Below, one piece after another: positions 11,326-23,800 of a stretch of 64,000 nucleotides of DNA. The translations under genes and the position numbers were made by a program. The DNA is from Oasisia sp. SBJ-2009. Its lineage: Eukaryota; Annelida; Polychaeta; Sabellida; Siboglinidae. The notes beneath the pieces were generated by a model. That model was given only the letters and a program-made list of their open reading frames with translations, made no database searches and was not told the DNA's origin. The stretch is taken from assembly GCA_964017155.1 (NCBI GenBank), contig OZ024864.1, positions 29,717,634 through 29,781,633 on the forward strand, written 5' to 3'. Position 1 is the first letter of the stretch, and the number at the start of each line of letters is the position of its first letter.

Positions 11326-12666
11326 GGGGAAGTAGGGGCATGTCCGCACACTTAAGGGGAAACACGCTATAGATAATACACTGTGTGTGCTAAGAGGGTG
11401 ATATTTAGCATTCAGAATGAGCAATCATGTTACTTTGTTGTTAGCTAGTTAAGAAATCACATATTCCATCAGATATTTAAATATTTGGTCAAATATAGAG
11501 GCTTTCCTTTGTGCGGACATGCCCCAACGCACGGGGCATAGCCGCACACTGTTTGCATTTATGCCCTATGAATGGAAAAGCAACACCTGGTCTCAAAGAG
11601 CTAACTATTAACTGCAATAATAATATTTATTAGTATTTGTAGGCTACAGGCACGTGCATTACTTAAGCAAAACTTACAAGAAACATTAGAAAACACAAAT
11701 CAACGGTTTCAAGTTTTCATATATAAGTCCACGTTTATTCCTCATTGAGAGTCAAAGCAAACAACAGCAAGGTTTTGTAATGGGGAAAGTCAACGTTTGC
11801 AACCCAGCTTGTCTGATGCCTTCTAGCTAAAAGCAGCATGATCTCGTAAAGCGCAAATTTAAATAAGATCTCAGTTTGTCGGCCGTGCAAGCATGCATGC
11901 TTTGTATGGACTAACGTGTACGGGCAAAGTTTTTTTTTTATAGATTATACATTATTTGTCATCTTGGTTATTTTTGTCTGTGAGCAATGATCAATTAAGC
12001 TTTATTTATTTAACGGACCTAATGATACACAACATGAAAAATGTGAGGCCATTACGATATAGCCCATTACGCATTGATGAAGCGATGAACGATATGAAAT
12101 AAGTGTGATAACATTAAATAATTATATAATAATCATCACATATTACCCCACATCAAAATTTCCTATAATATTTGTGGTAAGCAACTGAAGTATCTAAATA
12201 TGTATCTAAGTAGACTACATAACATTACAGGCACCGACGCACGAAATACCTCTGCACAAGGTGTGGGGCATGACCGCACAGGCCTGTGCGAACATGCCCC
12301 AAGCATCCAACACTTGAACAATTCTGAATTGCGCGAAAGTGCTGCTTATGAAAGTATCCTTTATTTCACACATCATAAAACATTACAACATAATTTGGAA
12401 TTATGAAAGAAAATTTATATGCACCTCTTACAGTTAATGTAATACACATAATAGCATATGAGTAAAATTACATCAGGTTTTACGAAAACAACATTTTATG
12501 TCATAACTTTTTACTTATTCACTTCTGTCAAAAAGTATATGCAAATGGTTGATTTGGGGGTTAGACGATGCCTCTTAGCATGATTCCACTAACCAGATAT
12601 TACGCAATGCGTAAATAATAGGGTGTGCGGACATGCCTCAGAGTGCGGATATGCCCCTACTTCCCC
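11326..12666. mobile_element. Non-autonomous DNA transposon, 1.34 kb, TA target site
   Basis: The ends are inverted repeats starting GGGGAAGTAGGGGCAT and continuing GTCCGCAC on the left, with one change on the right. TA flanks both sides (11324-11325, 12667-12668). The word GGGGCATGTCCGCAC or a close variant recurs inside, in both orientations, near 11515, 11535, 12262, 12290 and 12622. The interior has no transposase frame. TA duplication suggests the Tc1/mariner/pogo group, but other TA-duplicating families are possible. Confidence 0.68.
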
Positions 12667-12668
12667 TA

Positions 12669-12885
12669 CGTTATTACATTAACGGGCGAAAGTTATTACA
12701 TTATCAGGCAAGAGGAGTTTATTACATTAACGGGCGAAAATTATTACATTATCGGGTAGCAAGTTTATTACATTATCGGTTGATTTTATTACATTAACGG
12801 GCGGTTATTACATTATCGGTTGATTTTATTACATTATCGGGTAGTTATTACATTAACGGGCGATTATTACATTATCGGTTGTAAC
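12669..12885. repeat. Irregular repeat of TTATTACATTA(A/T)CGG
   Basis: Ten copies of a 15-bp core TTATTACATTAACGG or TTATTACATTATCGG, spaced 19-25 bp apart, directly abutting the transposon end at 12666. AACGG and TCGG variants are intermixed. It may be the remnant terminus of another element or an independent array. Confidence 0.8.
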
Positions 12886-13771
12886 ACCATTCAATATTTA
12901 TAAAAAAAAACAATCTGATCTCCTCTCAATCGTCTGGTTTCTAGTGTTGTTAAACCACATTCTTTTAGAGGCATTTCATAACTAATATTCCTGAGTTTTT
13001 GTATCAATTTGGTATGCTATTGTTATTAGTTGTATTTTATTCCGTATCTCCGAAACCAGCCTGGTCTTAGGCGTGTACATACATCACATCACGTCACTAC
13101 TATAATAAATTCTTCTTAATTACAAGATCAGATATGATTAAACTATCCGTAAGTTCTGTCATCTAGTGATTAATATTCTTGTGATTCTATCACGTCTTTG
13201 TCGCTTTCATGTCTACTCTTGGCGCGGCGTGGCGCCACTGTCTTGACCACTTGACCACGTCGTAGGGTTGGGTGCGAGCGGTGCGTAAATAAACAAGGTT
13301 CGCTGTAGCGCTTATACACACGACGCGGGCGTGGTGCAATGCCAATGTCCATTTGGGTAGGCAGCTAGGGTTTCATAAGTGTTTATTCAAAGAGGGCATT
13401 GTGAACAACAGCTGTAACGTTCAGTAGTGTTGCCACATGTCAAATGTGTTTAATGCTGATTATATAAGCCCTGGGCCTATAACTAAACTTTAGACGTTGT
13501 TTACCTTGTTTACTAAACTGGGCACCCTAGCCTAGGCCTATCAGTATCAGGCCTAAGGTCACACTCGCCACTATACGCAGAGCAATCACGTCACTGCACT
13601 GCGAATTTAGAAAACATAGTTGCTATTATTCGCAGAGCTGGTTGCCTGGTAGGAAAGGATGTTTATTGGATATTTTTTTGAACTCGGTGCATAGGTTTTA
13701 CTACTACAGTTGGCGCGTGTTCATGGAAGTTTTTCTAAATACTATTCTGTCCTAACAATGACGAGGCCAGA
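12886..13771. other. No feature seen
   Basis: Unique-looking sequence with no supported gene. A small minus-strand open frame at 13170-13352 is arginine-rich and resembles nothing I know. Confidence 0.4.
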
Positions 13772-13842
13772 TGCGCGATGATAGTATAGTGGTTAGCATT
13801 CCGCCTGTCACATTCGCGGCCCGACTGCACGTTTTGACTCAC
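13772..13842 (+). pseudogene. tRNA-Asp-like relic
   Basis: GATAGTATAGTGGTTAGCAT (A-box, D arm) is followed by CCGCCTGTCAC (anticodon arm with GTC), which is very close to eukaryotic tRNA-Asp. The T arm is degraded: no GGTTCGAATCC-type B box. This is therefore a dead tRNA copy or the head of a tRNA-derived SINE. Confidence 0.6.
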
Positions 13843-14304
13843 CAGGTAGGTTCCGCAAGCGGACATTTTTCGACCAATGATTAAGGAGCATGTGTCCACG
13901 TGGACAGCCTCTGTTTACACGGTACACGTGACAATATTTCCACTTGGTTCTGCTTGTGTTTATATTGTACACATGTTGGATAGAAGTCATCAAAATGACC
14001 TGACCTGACTAAATGATACCTGCATGCTCTGCGAATTCTGTCAGTGTTTCCCTAATTCACAGAGCATCACTGCTCTGTGCTGTGAATAGTCTCGTCCATA
14101 CCATAATCATCACATATATATAATTACCAGTGTCACTTACAATATGTTGACACACCAAGTTAAATTTAAGCACAAAAGTGAAGGAATTAAGTTAATTGTA
14201 TCGATGTATTATGTATACACCAGCTAGTAGAAGAAGCAATGAATTCCTACTAAAACCCACAGCCAATGCAACATCCTACTGTACAATATCACATAAAAGT
14301 AGAA

Positions 14305-14495
14305 AAAGGCAAGTTCTTATATAGTGCAGTATCCAGTCCTCAGGACCATTCAAAGCGCTTTACACTTTACTTCCCTGACAGACCTGTTCACTCAGACACC
14401 ATCTCAGCTTCTCTGGGAAGCATCCAGCCATATGCTATAATGAATGCGTGCAGGATGCTCGTACACATATCCACCACTGTCTATAGCCAGGTATA
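14305..14495 (-). mobile_element. SINE 3' part, minus orientation
   Basis: The reverse complement of this region matches the body of the tRNA-headed SINE at 61473-61810: GTAAAGCGCTTTGAATGGTC, CCTGAGGACTGGATACTGC, CTATATAAGAACTTGCC and an upstream ACCTGGCTATAGACAGTGG. It is truncated before the tRNA head. It lies about 210 bp upstream of the PYROXD2 start codon. Confidence 0.75.
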
Positions 14496-14523
14496 TGTTT
14501 ATTTTATAATTAATGACACCTGA

Positions 14524-14655
<132 letters not shown>

Positions 14656-14707
14656 TTATATCACATTACACCAGATAAAAAACAGAGAGTATTTATTTAC
14701 AGCAAAG

Positions 14708-14888
14708 ATGCATACACTTCAAAGATGGAAAACATTGTCAAAATTGTCACAAGGACTGTCATCTTGTGTCACGACACGTGTCACCACAGTGGGCGTCCAC
14801 CGACAGACTCCTGCCGGCCAGCACAGCTCTCACACAGCAGACACCAAGGCACTGAGGACAAGATACGATGTCGTGATCATTGGTGCAG
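14708..14888 (+). CDS. PYROXD2: PYROXD2 exon 1
   Basis: Starts at ATG 14708 and ends at GGTGCAG before a GTTAGT donor. It encodes the presequence-like N-terminus and DVVIIGA. The frame is open upstream through the CA tract, but translation from there would give only repeat sequence, so this ATG is preferred. Ends in phase 1. Confidence 0.85.
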
Positions 14889-17800
14889 GTTAGTGGCACA
14901 GACACTGGGTCACCCACTGACACCCAGCCACATAGGGGGCAGCCCTTCACCCTTCACCCTCACTAGTGCCTGGGATAGTTAATTAATGGGTTACAAATAT
15001 TGGTCAATGGTCTCTGTGTACCCTAAATCTGGGTACAGTTGATGATTGCCTGTCAGGCTAACTTAAAAATATAAACATTAAATAAGACTCATTTTGTATC
15101 AGTTAAATACAATGTTTTAATCAGAAATTTATGTCACATAAATAATTTACCAAAATTAACATTTTATATTATTACCTTTCCATTATATCTGAAGCCTGCA
15201 TGGTAATGTTGCAGTGCATTATTATGTGAACATTATTATTAAAATGATAATGTAAAAACTGCGAGATTATATATGTCTTTAGATCCATTTATCTAAGCAC
15301 AGTTAATCTGATCACTTGTGACAATGTTAAGTATGTACGCTGTCATAGACGTATTGGTTGTGCATGGGAGGCACAGTGAACACAGTGAACACAGTGAACG
15401 CAGTGAACGCAGTGAACACAGTGAACACAGTGAACACTGAGAACACAGTGAACACAGTGAACACAGTGAACACAGTGAACACAGTGAACACTGAGAACAC
15501 AGTGAACACAGTGAACACCGTGAACACCGTGAACACCGTGAACACCGTGAACACAGTGAACACTGTGAACACTGTGAACACAGTGAACACTGTGAACACT
15601 GTGAACACAGTGAACACTGTGAACACTGTGAACACTGTGAACACAGTGAACACTGTGAACACTGTGAACACAGTGAACACAGTGAACACTGTGAACACAG
15701 TCTCTACTTGGGTTGTACTGGGAACGTGAATGAATCTGTTACTAATAGTAATAGTGTCACATGTGACATAAACTGTCTTGGTAAATCATGCACAATTCCC
15801 ATCATAAGTCATATATAGAGTAGTTATATCAAGAGATGCAAATCTTGGGCAGTAACTACAGTACATATACCTGACACACACTATGTTTCACTTGCAGGTC
15901 ACAATGGCTTAGTCGCTGTGAGTATTAAGTTTCTCAAATATAATTTAAAAGCCACTTCGTAATATGTCAAGACAAAATACTGCATTAATTCAAGTTTTTT
16001 TAATACTAAAAATGTTATTAATGCCATTTATTGTAATATGCATATGTGTGCTATCTAGTCTAATACGTTATCACTTCTATGTTGCTTGCCTGCCTGTTGA
16101 AGGCAATGATTGATATTGAGTAACATCTTGTAGGCAGCCTATCTACAGAAGGCAGGACTGGATGTGTGCGTTCTAGAGAGTGGAGTGATATCTTGTAGGC
16201 AGCCTACCTACAGAAGGCAGGGTTGGATGTGTGCGTTCTAGAGAGTTGAGTGATATCTTGTAGGCAGCCTACCTACAGAAGGCAGGGCTGGATGTGTGCA
16301 TTCTAGAGAGTGGAGTGATATCTTGTAGGCAGCCTACCTACAGAAGGCAGGGCTGGATGTGTGCGTTCTAGAGAGTGGAGTGATATCTTGTAGGCGGCCT
16401 ACCTACAGAAGGCAGGACTGGATGTGTGCGTTCTAGAGAGTTGAGTAATATCTTGTAGGCGGCCTACCTACAGAAGGCAGGACTGGATGTGTGCGTTCTA
16501 GAGAGTTGAGTTTTAGGCAGCCTACCTACAGAAGGCAGGACTGGATGTGTGCGTTCTAGAGAGTGGAGTGATATCTTGTAGGCAGCCTACCTACAGAAGG
16601 CAGGACTGGATGTGTGCGTTCTAGAGAGTTGAGTGATATCTTGTAGGCAGCCTACCTACAGAAGGCAGGACTGGATGTGTGCGTTCTAGAGAGTTGAGTG
16701 ATATCTTGTAGGCGGCCTACCTACAGAAGGCAGACTGGGTGTGTGCGTTCTAGAGAGTTGAGTGATATCTTGTAGGCGGCCTACCTACAGAAGGCAGGAC
16801 TGGATGTGTGCGTTCTAGAGAGTTGAGTGATATCTTGTAGGCGGCCTACCCACAGAAGGCAGGACTGGATGTGTGCGTTCTAGAGAGTTGAGTGATATCT
16901 TGTAGGCAGCCTACCTACAGAAGGCAGGACTGGATGTGTGTGTTCTAGAGAGTTGAGTGATATCTTGTAGGCGGCATACCCACAGAAGGCAGGACTGGAT
17001 TTGTGCGTTCTAGAGAGTTGAGTGATATCTTGTAGGCGGCCTACCTACAGAAGGCAGGACTGGATGTGTGTGTTCTAGAGAGGCGACACCTTGTGGGGGG
17101 TTGTGCTGTCACCGAGGAGATTGTGCCAGGTTAGTTACATCACACTGATACAAACGAGTGCAGGACAAAACCCCAACAGACAAAATCCCAATCGGACAAA
17201 ACCCAACTAACAAAATCCCAGTAGACAAAACCCAAATGGACAAAATCCCAACCAGACAAAATCCCTGCGAACAAAGCCCCAATGAACAAAATCCCTAAAT
17301 CTAAAGTCAGTGGTAGGGTTTTGTTCGTTGGGGTTTTGTCCATTTAGGGTTTTGTCCATTGGGGTTTTGTCCGTTGGGGTTTTGTGTGTTGGGATTTTGT
17401 CCGGTTGGGGTTTTGTCCGCTGGGTTTTTATCCGCTGGGGTTTTGTCCTGTTGGGGTTTTGTCTGCTGGGTTTTTATCCACTGGGACCACCTGGCCACAG
17501 TGGAAGCAGTGAGAACATATTTAGGGATCAATGTCATTCACCGTTTCCAAGTAGCAACAAGATGGGAATCTTGGCATTATATAGCCTCAGTTTCTAATAT
17601 GATTAGATATCAATATGCTAAAACTAGTTCCTTGTCATATCCCTCCCAGACATTGTTACCAGAACATTAGGTAACAGTATGTCCATATCAGATGATTTAA
17701 TTATTTAGATATGCAATAGATGTGTGCTTACAGCAAGCTCTGCCCTCCTCCCATTGTATGGTTTGTTAATGATGTGTGTCTATTTGTAATACATATCTAA

Positions 17801-20800
17801 TTTCTTCAATTTCAGGTTTCAAGTTTTCTAGAGCATCCTATGTACTTAGTTTGTTCCGACCAGAGATAACCAGGGACCTTGAACTAAAGGTGAGGTGTGA
17901 TATTACAAGTGTCCTAATGTAGCACATTATTAGCTCATGTTAATGCAATGTAGTGTAGTGTGTCTTCAGCACTTTGATTAGACATTTAGTTTTTAGCCCA
18001 TATCATTTGAACAGTGTGTATGTCTGTGTGTCTCTGTGTGTGTAATGTTTGGATATGTGAAGGCGCTGAACATGTATAGGGTCCGTACCGTACATATGTA
18101 AGTTTGTACAAGCTAGTTGTATGTATGTACGTATACAGTGTACATGTATGTATGCATTTATATACATTATTAATGCATGTACCGGGTAAGTATATATGGA
18201 TTACAGAATAATATTAATTACTTTTCCCTGTTGTTTGTATACCATGTTGTGTTGTTTTAGTTGCAACCTTTTATCTGATAAGACTTCTACATTTCACAAT
18301 AAAGTAAAAATACCTTAAAGATGGTCATGTAAACAAAGCAATACCCTATAATATCATGTGATATATAATGTACTATTATATATTGAGAACACAAAATCAT
18401 TATATTGCATGATACCCTCCCAGAAACATGGTCTAGAGGTCTACTTCCGAGACCCATATTCCTACACTCCTCTGCTGGAGAGCTCTACAGGTGCTGGAGG
18501 TCAGGCCAGGTCACTGCTGCTGCAGAGAGACCCTTTGAAGAATCGAAGTCAGATCGCTCAGTTCTCCCACCATGACGCACAGGTAACACACCATGACGCA
18601 CAGGTAACACAACATGACGCACAGGTAACACACCATGACGCACAGGTAACACACCATGACGCACAGGTAACACACCATGACGCACAGGTAATGCACCATG
18701 ACGCACAGGTAACACACCATGACGCACAGGTAACACACCATGACACACAGGTAACACACCATGACACACAGGTAACACACCATAACACAGGTAACACACC
18801 ATGACGCACAGGTAACACACCATGATGCACATGTAACACACCATGACGCACAGGTAACACACCATGATGCACAGGTAACACACCATGACACACAGGTAAC
18901 ACACCATGACGCACAGGTAACACACCATGACGCACAGGTAACACACCATGACGCACATGTAACACACCATGACGCACAGGTAACACACCATGACGCACAG
19001 GTAACACACCATGACGCACAGGTAACACACCATGATGCACAGGTAACACACCATGACGCACAGGTAACACACCATGACGCACAGGTAACACACCATGACT
19101 CACAGGTAACACACCATGACACACAGGTAACACACCATGACGCACAGGTAACACACCATGACGCACAGGTAACACACTGTGACGCACAGGTAACACACCA
19201 TGACGCACAGGTAACACACCATGATGCACAGGTAACACACCATGACACACAGGTAACACACCATGATGCACAGGTAACACACCATGACGCACAGGTAACA
19301 CACCATGACTCACAGGTAACACACCATGACACACAGGTAACACACCATGACGCACAGGTAACACACCATGATGCACAGGTAACACACCATGACGCACAGG
19401 TAACACACCATGACGCACAGGTAACACACCATGGCGCACAGGTAACACACCATGATGCATAGGTAACCCACCATGACGCACAGGTAACACACCATGACAC
19501 ACAGGTAACACACCATGATGCACATGTAACACACCATGATGCACAGGTAACACACCATGATGCACAGGTAACACACCATGACACACAGGTAACACACCAT
19601 GACGCACAGGTAACACACCATGATGCACATGTAACACACCATGACGCACAGGTAACACACCATGATGCACAGGTAACACACCATGACACACAGGTAACAC
19701 ACCATGACACACAGGTAACACACCATGACACACAGGTAACACACCATGACGCACAGGTAACACACCATGATGCACATGTAACACACCATGACGCACAGGT
19801 AACACACCATGACGCACAGGTAACACACCATGACACACAGGTAACACACCATGACACACAGGTAACACACCATGACACACAGGTAACACACCATGACACA
19901 CAGGTAACACACCATGACACACAGGTAACACACCATGACGCACAGGTAACACACCATGACGCACAGGTAACACACCATGACGCACAGGTAACACACCATG
20001 ACGCACAGGTAACACACCATGACGCACAGGTAACACACCATGACGCACATGTAACACACCATGACGCACAGGTAACACACCATGATGCACAGGTAACACA
20101 CCATGACGCACAGGTAACACACCATGACGCACAGGTAACACACCATGACGCACAGGTAACACACCATGACACACAGGTAACACACCATGACACACAGGTA
20201 ACACACCGTGACGCACAGGTAACACACCGTGACGCACAGGTAACACACCATGACGCACAGGTAACACACCATGACACACAGGTAACACTGGCACTGGTGC
20301 CTCAGTCACAACACTGATTTGTTTATGTAATCAGACAAGTTGATCTAATCTTTCTAGTGTTGCATCAGCAGTGAATGTTCCAGTGTGCTGATGAAGTCAT
20401 TGTGTCATGATCCTGATGATGCTAAGGTTGTGCTGTGTTGGCTTTGTGGTTGTCTTAAGGCTGTTGTGGTGTGTATTGTGATGATGCCATTGTTGTGTTG
20501 AAATTTGAAAGTGCAGCTACATTGGTGATATGGGTGTGTTGAACTTGACGCTATGGTTGTATTGAACTTGATGATGTGATTGTATTGATGGCATGGTTGT
20601 GTTGATGTTATGGTTGTGTTGATGCTGTGATTGTGTTGATGCTGTGATTGTGTTGATGCTGTGATTATGTTGATGCTGTGATTATGTTGATGTTGTGGTT
20701 GTGTTAATGCTGTGGTTGTGTTGATGCTGTGATTGTGTTGATGTTGTGTTGATGCTGTGGTTGTGTTGATGTTGTGGTTGTGTTGATGTTGTGGTTGTGT

Positions 20801-23800
20801 TGATGTTTTGGTTGTGTTGATGTTGTGGTTATGTTGTGGTTGTGTTGATGGTGTGGTTGTGGTGATGTTGTAGTTGTGTTAATATTGTGGCTAAGCTTGT
20901 GGCTAAGCTTGTGGTTGTATTGATGTTGTGTGGTGTAGGTGTTCCCAGCCTATGAGGCCAGCCTCAGTCGGATGGTGGCCGCCATCCAGCCTCTCATTGA
21001 CCTACCTCCAGTTGATGTCAGTGTGTGGTTCAGACGATCCCTTCGCAAGCAGTGGCACAACTGGCCTTCACTGCGGGCTCTCATAGGCACAGGTAGGCAA
21101 CTGGCCTTCACTGCGGGCTCTCATAGGCACAGGTAGGCAACTGGCCTTCACTGCGGGCTCTCATAGGCACAGGTAGGCAACTGGCCTTCACTGCGGGCTC
21201 TCATAGGCACAGGTAGGCAACTGGCCTTCACTGCGGGCTCTCATAGGCACAGGTAGGCAACTGGCCTTCACTGCGGGCTCTCATAGGCACAGGTAGGCAA
21301 CTGGCCTTCACTGCGGGCTCTCATAGGCACAGGTAGGCAACTGGCCTTCACTGCGGGCTCTCATAGGCACAGGTAAGTAACTGGCCTTCACTGCGGGCTC
21401 TCATAGGCACAGGTAGGCAACTGGCCTTCACTGCAGGCTCTCATAGGCACAGGTAGGCAATTGGCCTTCACTATGGGCTCTCATAGGCACAGGTATGCAA
21501 CTGGCCTTACAAGGAAACTGAACAAAATGATGTAGATTTCGGTGTATTTGAAGAAGGGAAATTCATCCTGATGAGATCCAGAGAGATATTGTGTAACCTG
21601 GCATGCACTGGTGAGTTGTATGACATGTTCTGTGGCAGTCCTGTGTAGACATTGCTACTAGACCTGTGGCCAGACCTGGCTGATGCCACACACAAGTAGT
21701 GCCTGGTCTACGCAGATATTGACTCTGTGGAAAATATCATTATTATGATTTCAGGCCAGCGACTGGGCCGAGATATTCCCGCATTCTATGAGTTCCTGAC
21801 CGCTCCAGCTGTGAAGGTCTTGGACAAGTGGTTTGAGTCTGAGCCACTCAAAGCTACCCTCGCCACCGATGCCTGCATTGGAGCCATGACCAGCCCCTAC
21901 ATAGCGGGCAGTGGGTGGGTTGTGATGGGTGTACGTTAGGGCCTATAGCAGCCCCTACATAGCAGGCACTGGGTGGGTTATGATGGGTGTACTTTAGGGC
22001 CTAGAGCAGCCCCTACGTAGCAGGCACTGGGTGGGTTATGATGGGTGTACTTTAGGGCCTAGAGCAGCCCCTACGTAGCAGGCACTGGATCGGTTATGAT
22101 GGGTGTACTTTAGAACCTAGGGCAGCCCCTACATAGCAGGGACTGGGTCAGTTATGATGGGTGTACTTTAGAGCCATGACCAGCCCCTACATAGCAGGGA
22201 CTGGGTCAGTTGTGATGGGTGTACTTTAGAGCCATGACCAGCCCCTACATAGCAGGCACTGGGTGGGTTATGATGGGTGTACTATAGAGCCTATGGCATC
22301 CCCTACATAGCAGGGACTGGGTCAGTTATGATGGGTGTACTATAGAGCCTATGGCATCCCCTACATAGCAGGGACTGGGTCAGTTATGATTGGTGTACTT
22401 TAGAGCCATGACCAGCCCCTACATAGCAGGGACTGGGTCAGTTATGATGGGTGTACTTTAGAGCCATGACCAGCCCCTACATAGCGGGCACTGGGTGGGT
22501 TATGTGGGTGTACTTTAGAACATGGAAGCCACTCATATTAAAGCCATGGCAACCTACTAAATTGCTGGTTGTAGTGGACATACATGTATTATAAAACAGT
22601 GACCAGCCCCCTGTTTACTTACACATGGGCTGATTGATATGAAACATTGTTAATAATATTTTTTTTACTGATTACAACTGTTGACTTTGGTGCAATGGAT
22701 AAAAAAAATTACCTGCATTGTTTTATGGTATCATATCGTTTGCACTGTTCACACTGTAAGCTATTACACTGCAAATTGTTGACGTTTGTTGTTTGTCATT
22801 CAGCTATGTCCTGCTGCATCATGTGATGGGTGAGTTGGAGGGGCAGAAAGGGGCGTGGGGGTATGTGAAGGGTGGTATGGGCGCCCTATCAGAGGCCATT
22901 GCAGGGGCGGCCCGGAGTCATGGGGCCAGCATCTTCACTGACAAGGTTGGTGACGGTCTCCTGGTCTTTTCTGTGTCCAGCAGTCCTTGTCAATATTTGT
23001 ATCAAGTAACTTAGTTGACCCCCTGTAGGCACCATAGCATGTTAACTCGTTTGCAAATGTGTGATTTAGTTTTGATGATATCTATCTAAACCTGAGGTTA
23101 TGCCTGCTAAGTCTGGGCACTTCTCAGTGAGGCGACCTATGTGTTGGATGGTTGTGGGTGTTCCTAGTGTAGTTGTGGGTGTTCCTAGTGTATATGTTGT
23201 TCACTACTTTATCAGAGTGACCAGTCAGGGGCAGAGATCTGTCCATGTGAGGTGGCTACATTGTTTTGTTCAAGCAGTAGTTGGACCCCAGACTGTGGGT
23301 TACAACCACACACCGGGTCAACTGTTGTCACGAAGATATCCTGTTTATTGTGGATGTGTGTATGCTAGTGTGTATGCTGGTGTGTATGCTAGTGTGTATG
23401 CCAGTGTGTATGCTAGTGTGTATGCCAGTGCGTATGTCAGTGTGTATGCCAGTGTGTATGTCAGTGTGTATGCCAGTGTGTATTCTAGTGTGTATGCTAG
23501 TGTGTATGCCAGTGTGTATGCTGGTGTGTATGCTAGTGTGTATGCCAGTGTGTATGCCAGTGTGTATGCTAGTGTGTATGCCAGTGTGTATGCCAGTGTG
23601 TATGTCAGTGTGTATGCCAGTGTGTATGCTAGTGTGTATGTCAGTGTGTATGCCAGTGTGTATTCTAGTGTGTATGCTAGTGTGTATGCTAGTGTGTATG
23701 TCAGTGTGTATGCTGGTGTGTATGCCAGTGTGTATGCCAGTGTGTATGTCAGTGTGTATGCCAGTGTGTATTCTAGTGTGTATGCTAGTGTGTATGCCAG

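Noticed and set aside
16131..17095. Fifteen repeated coding exons (protein repeat expansion)
   Set aside because: The unit is 65 bp, not a multiple of 3, and the copies lack the rest of exon 3; only the last copy continues into the conserved protein.
18511..20309. Minus-strand frames of 583-588 codons (Cys/Val/Trp or His/Gly/Val repeats)
   Set aside because: They arise from the 21-bp exon-boundary minisatellite in PYROXD2 intron 5, with no start context, domain or splice evidence.
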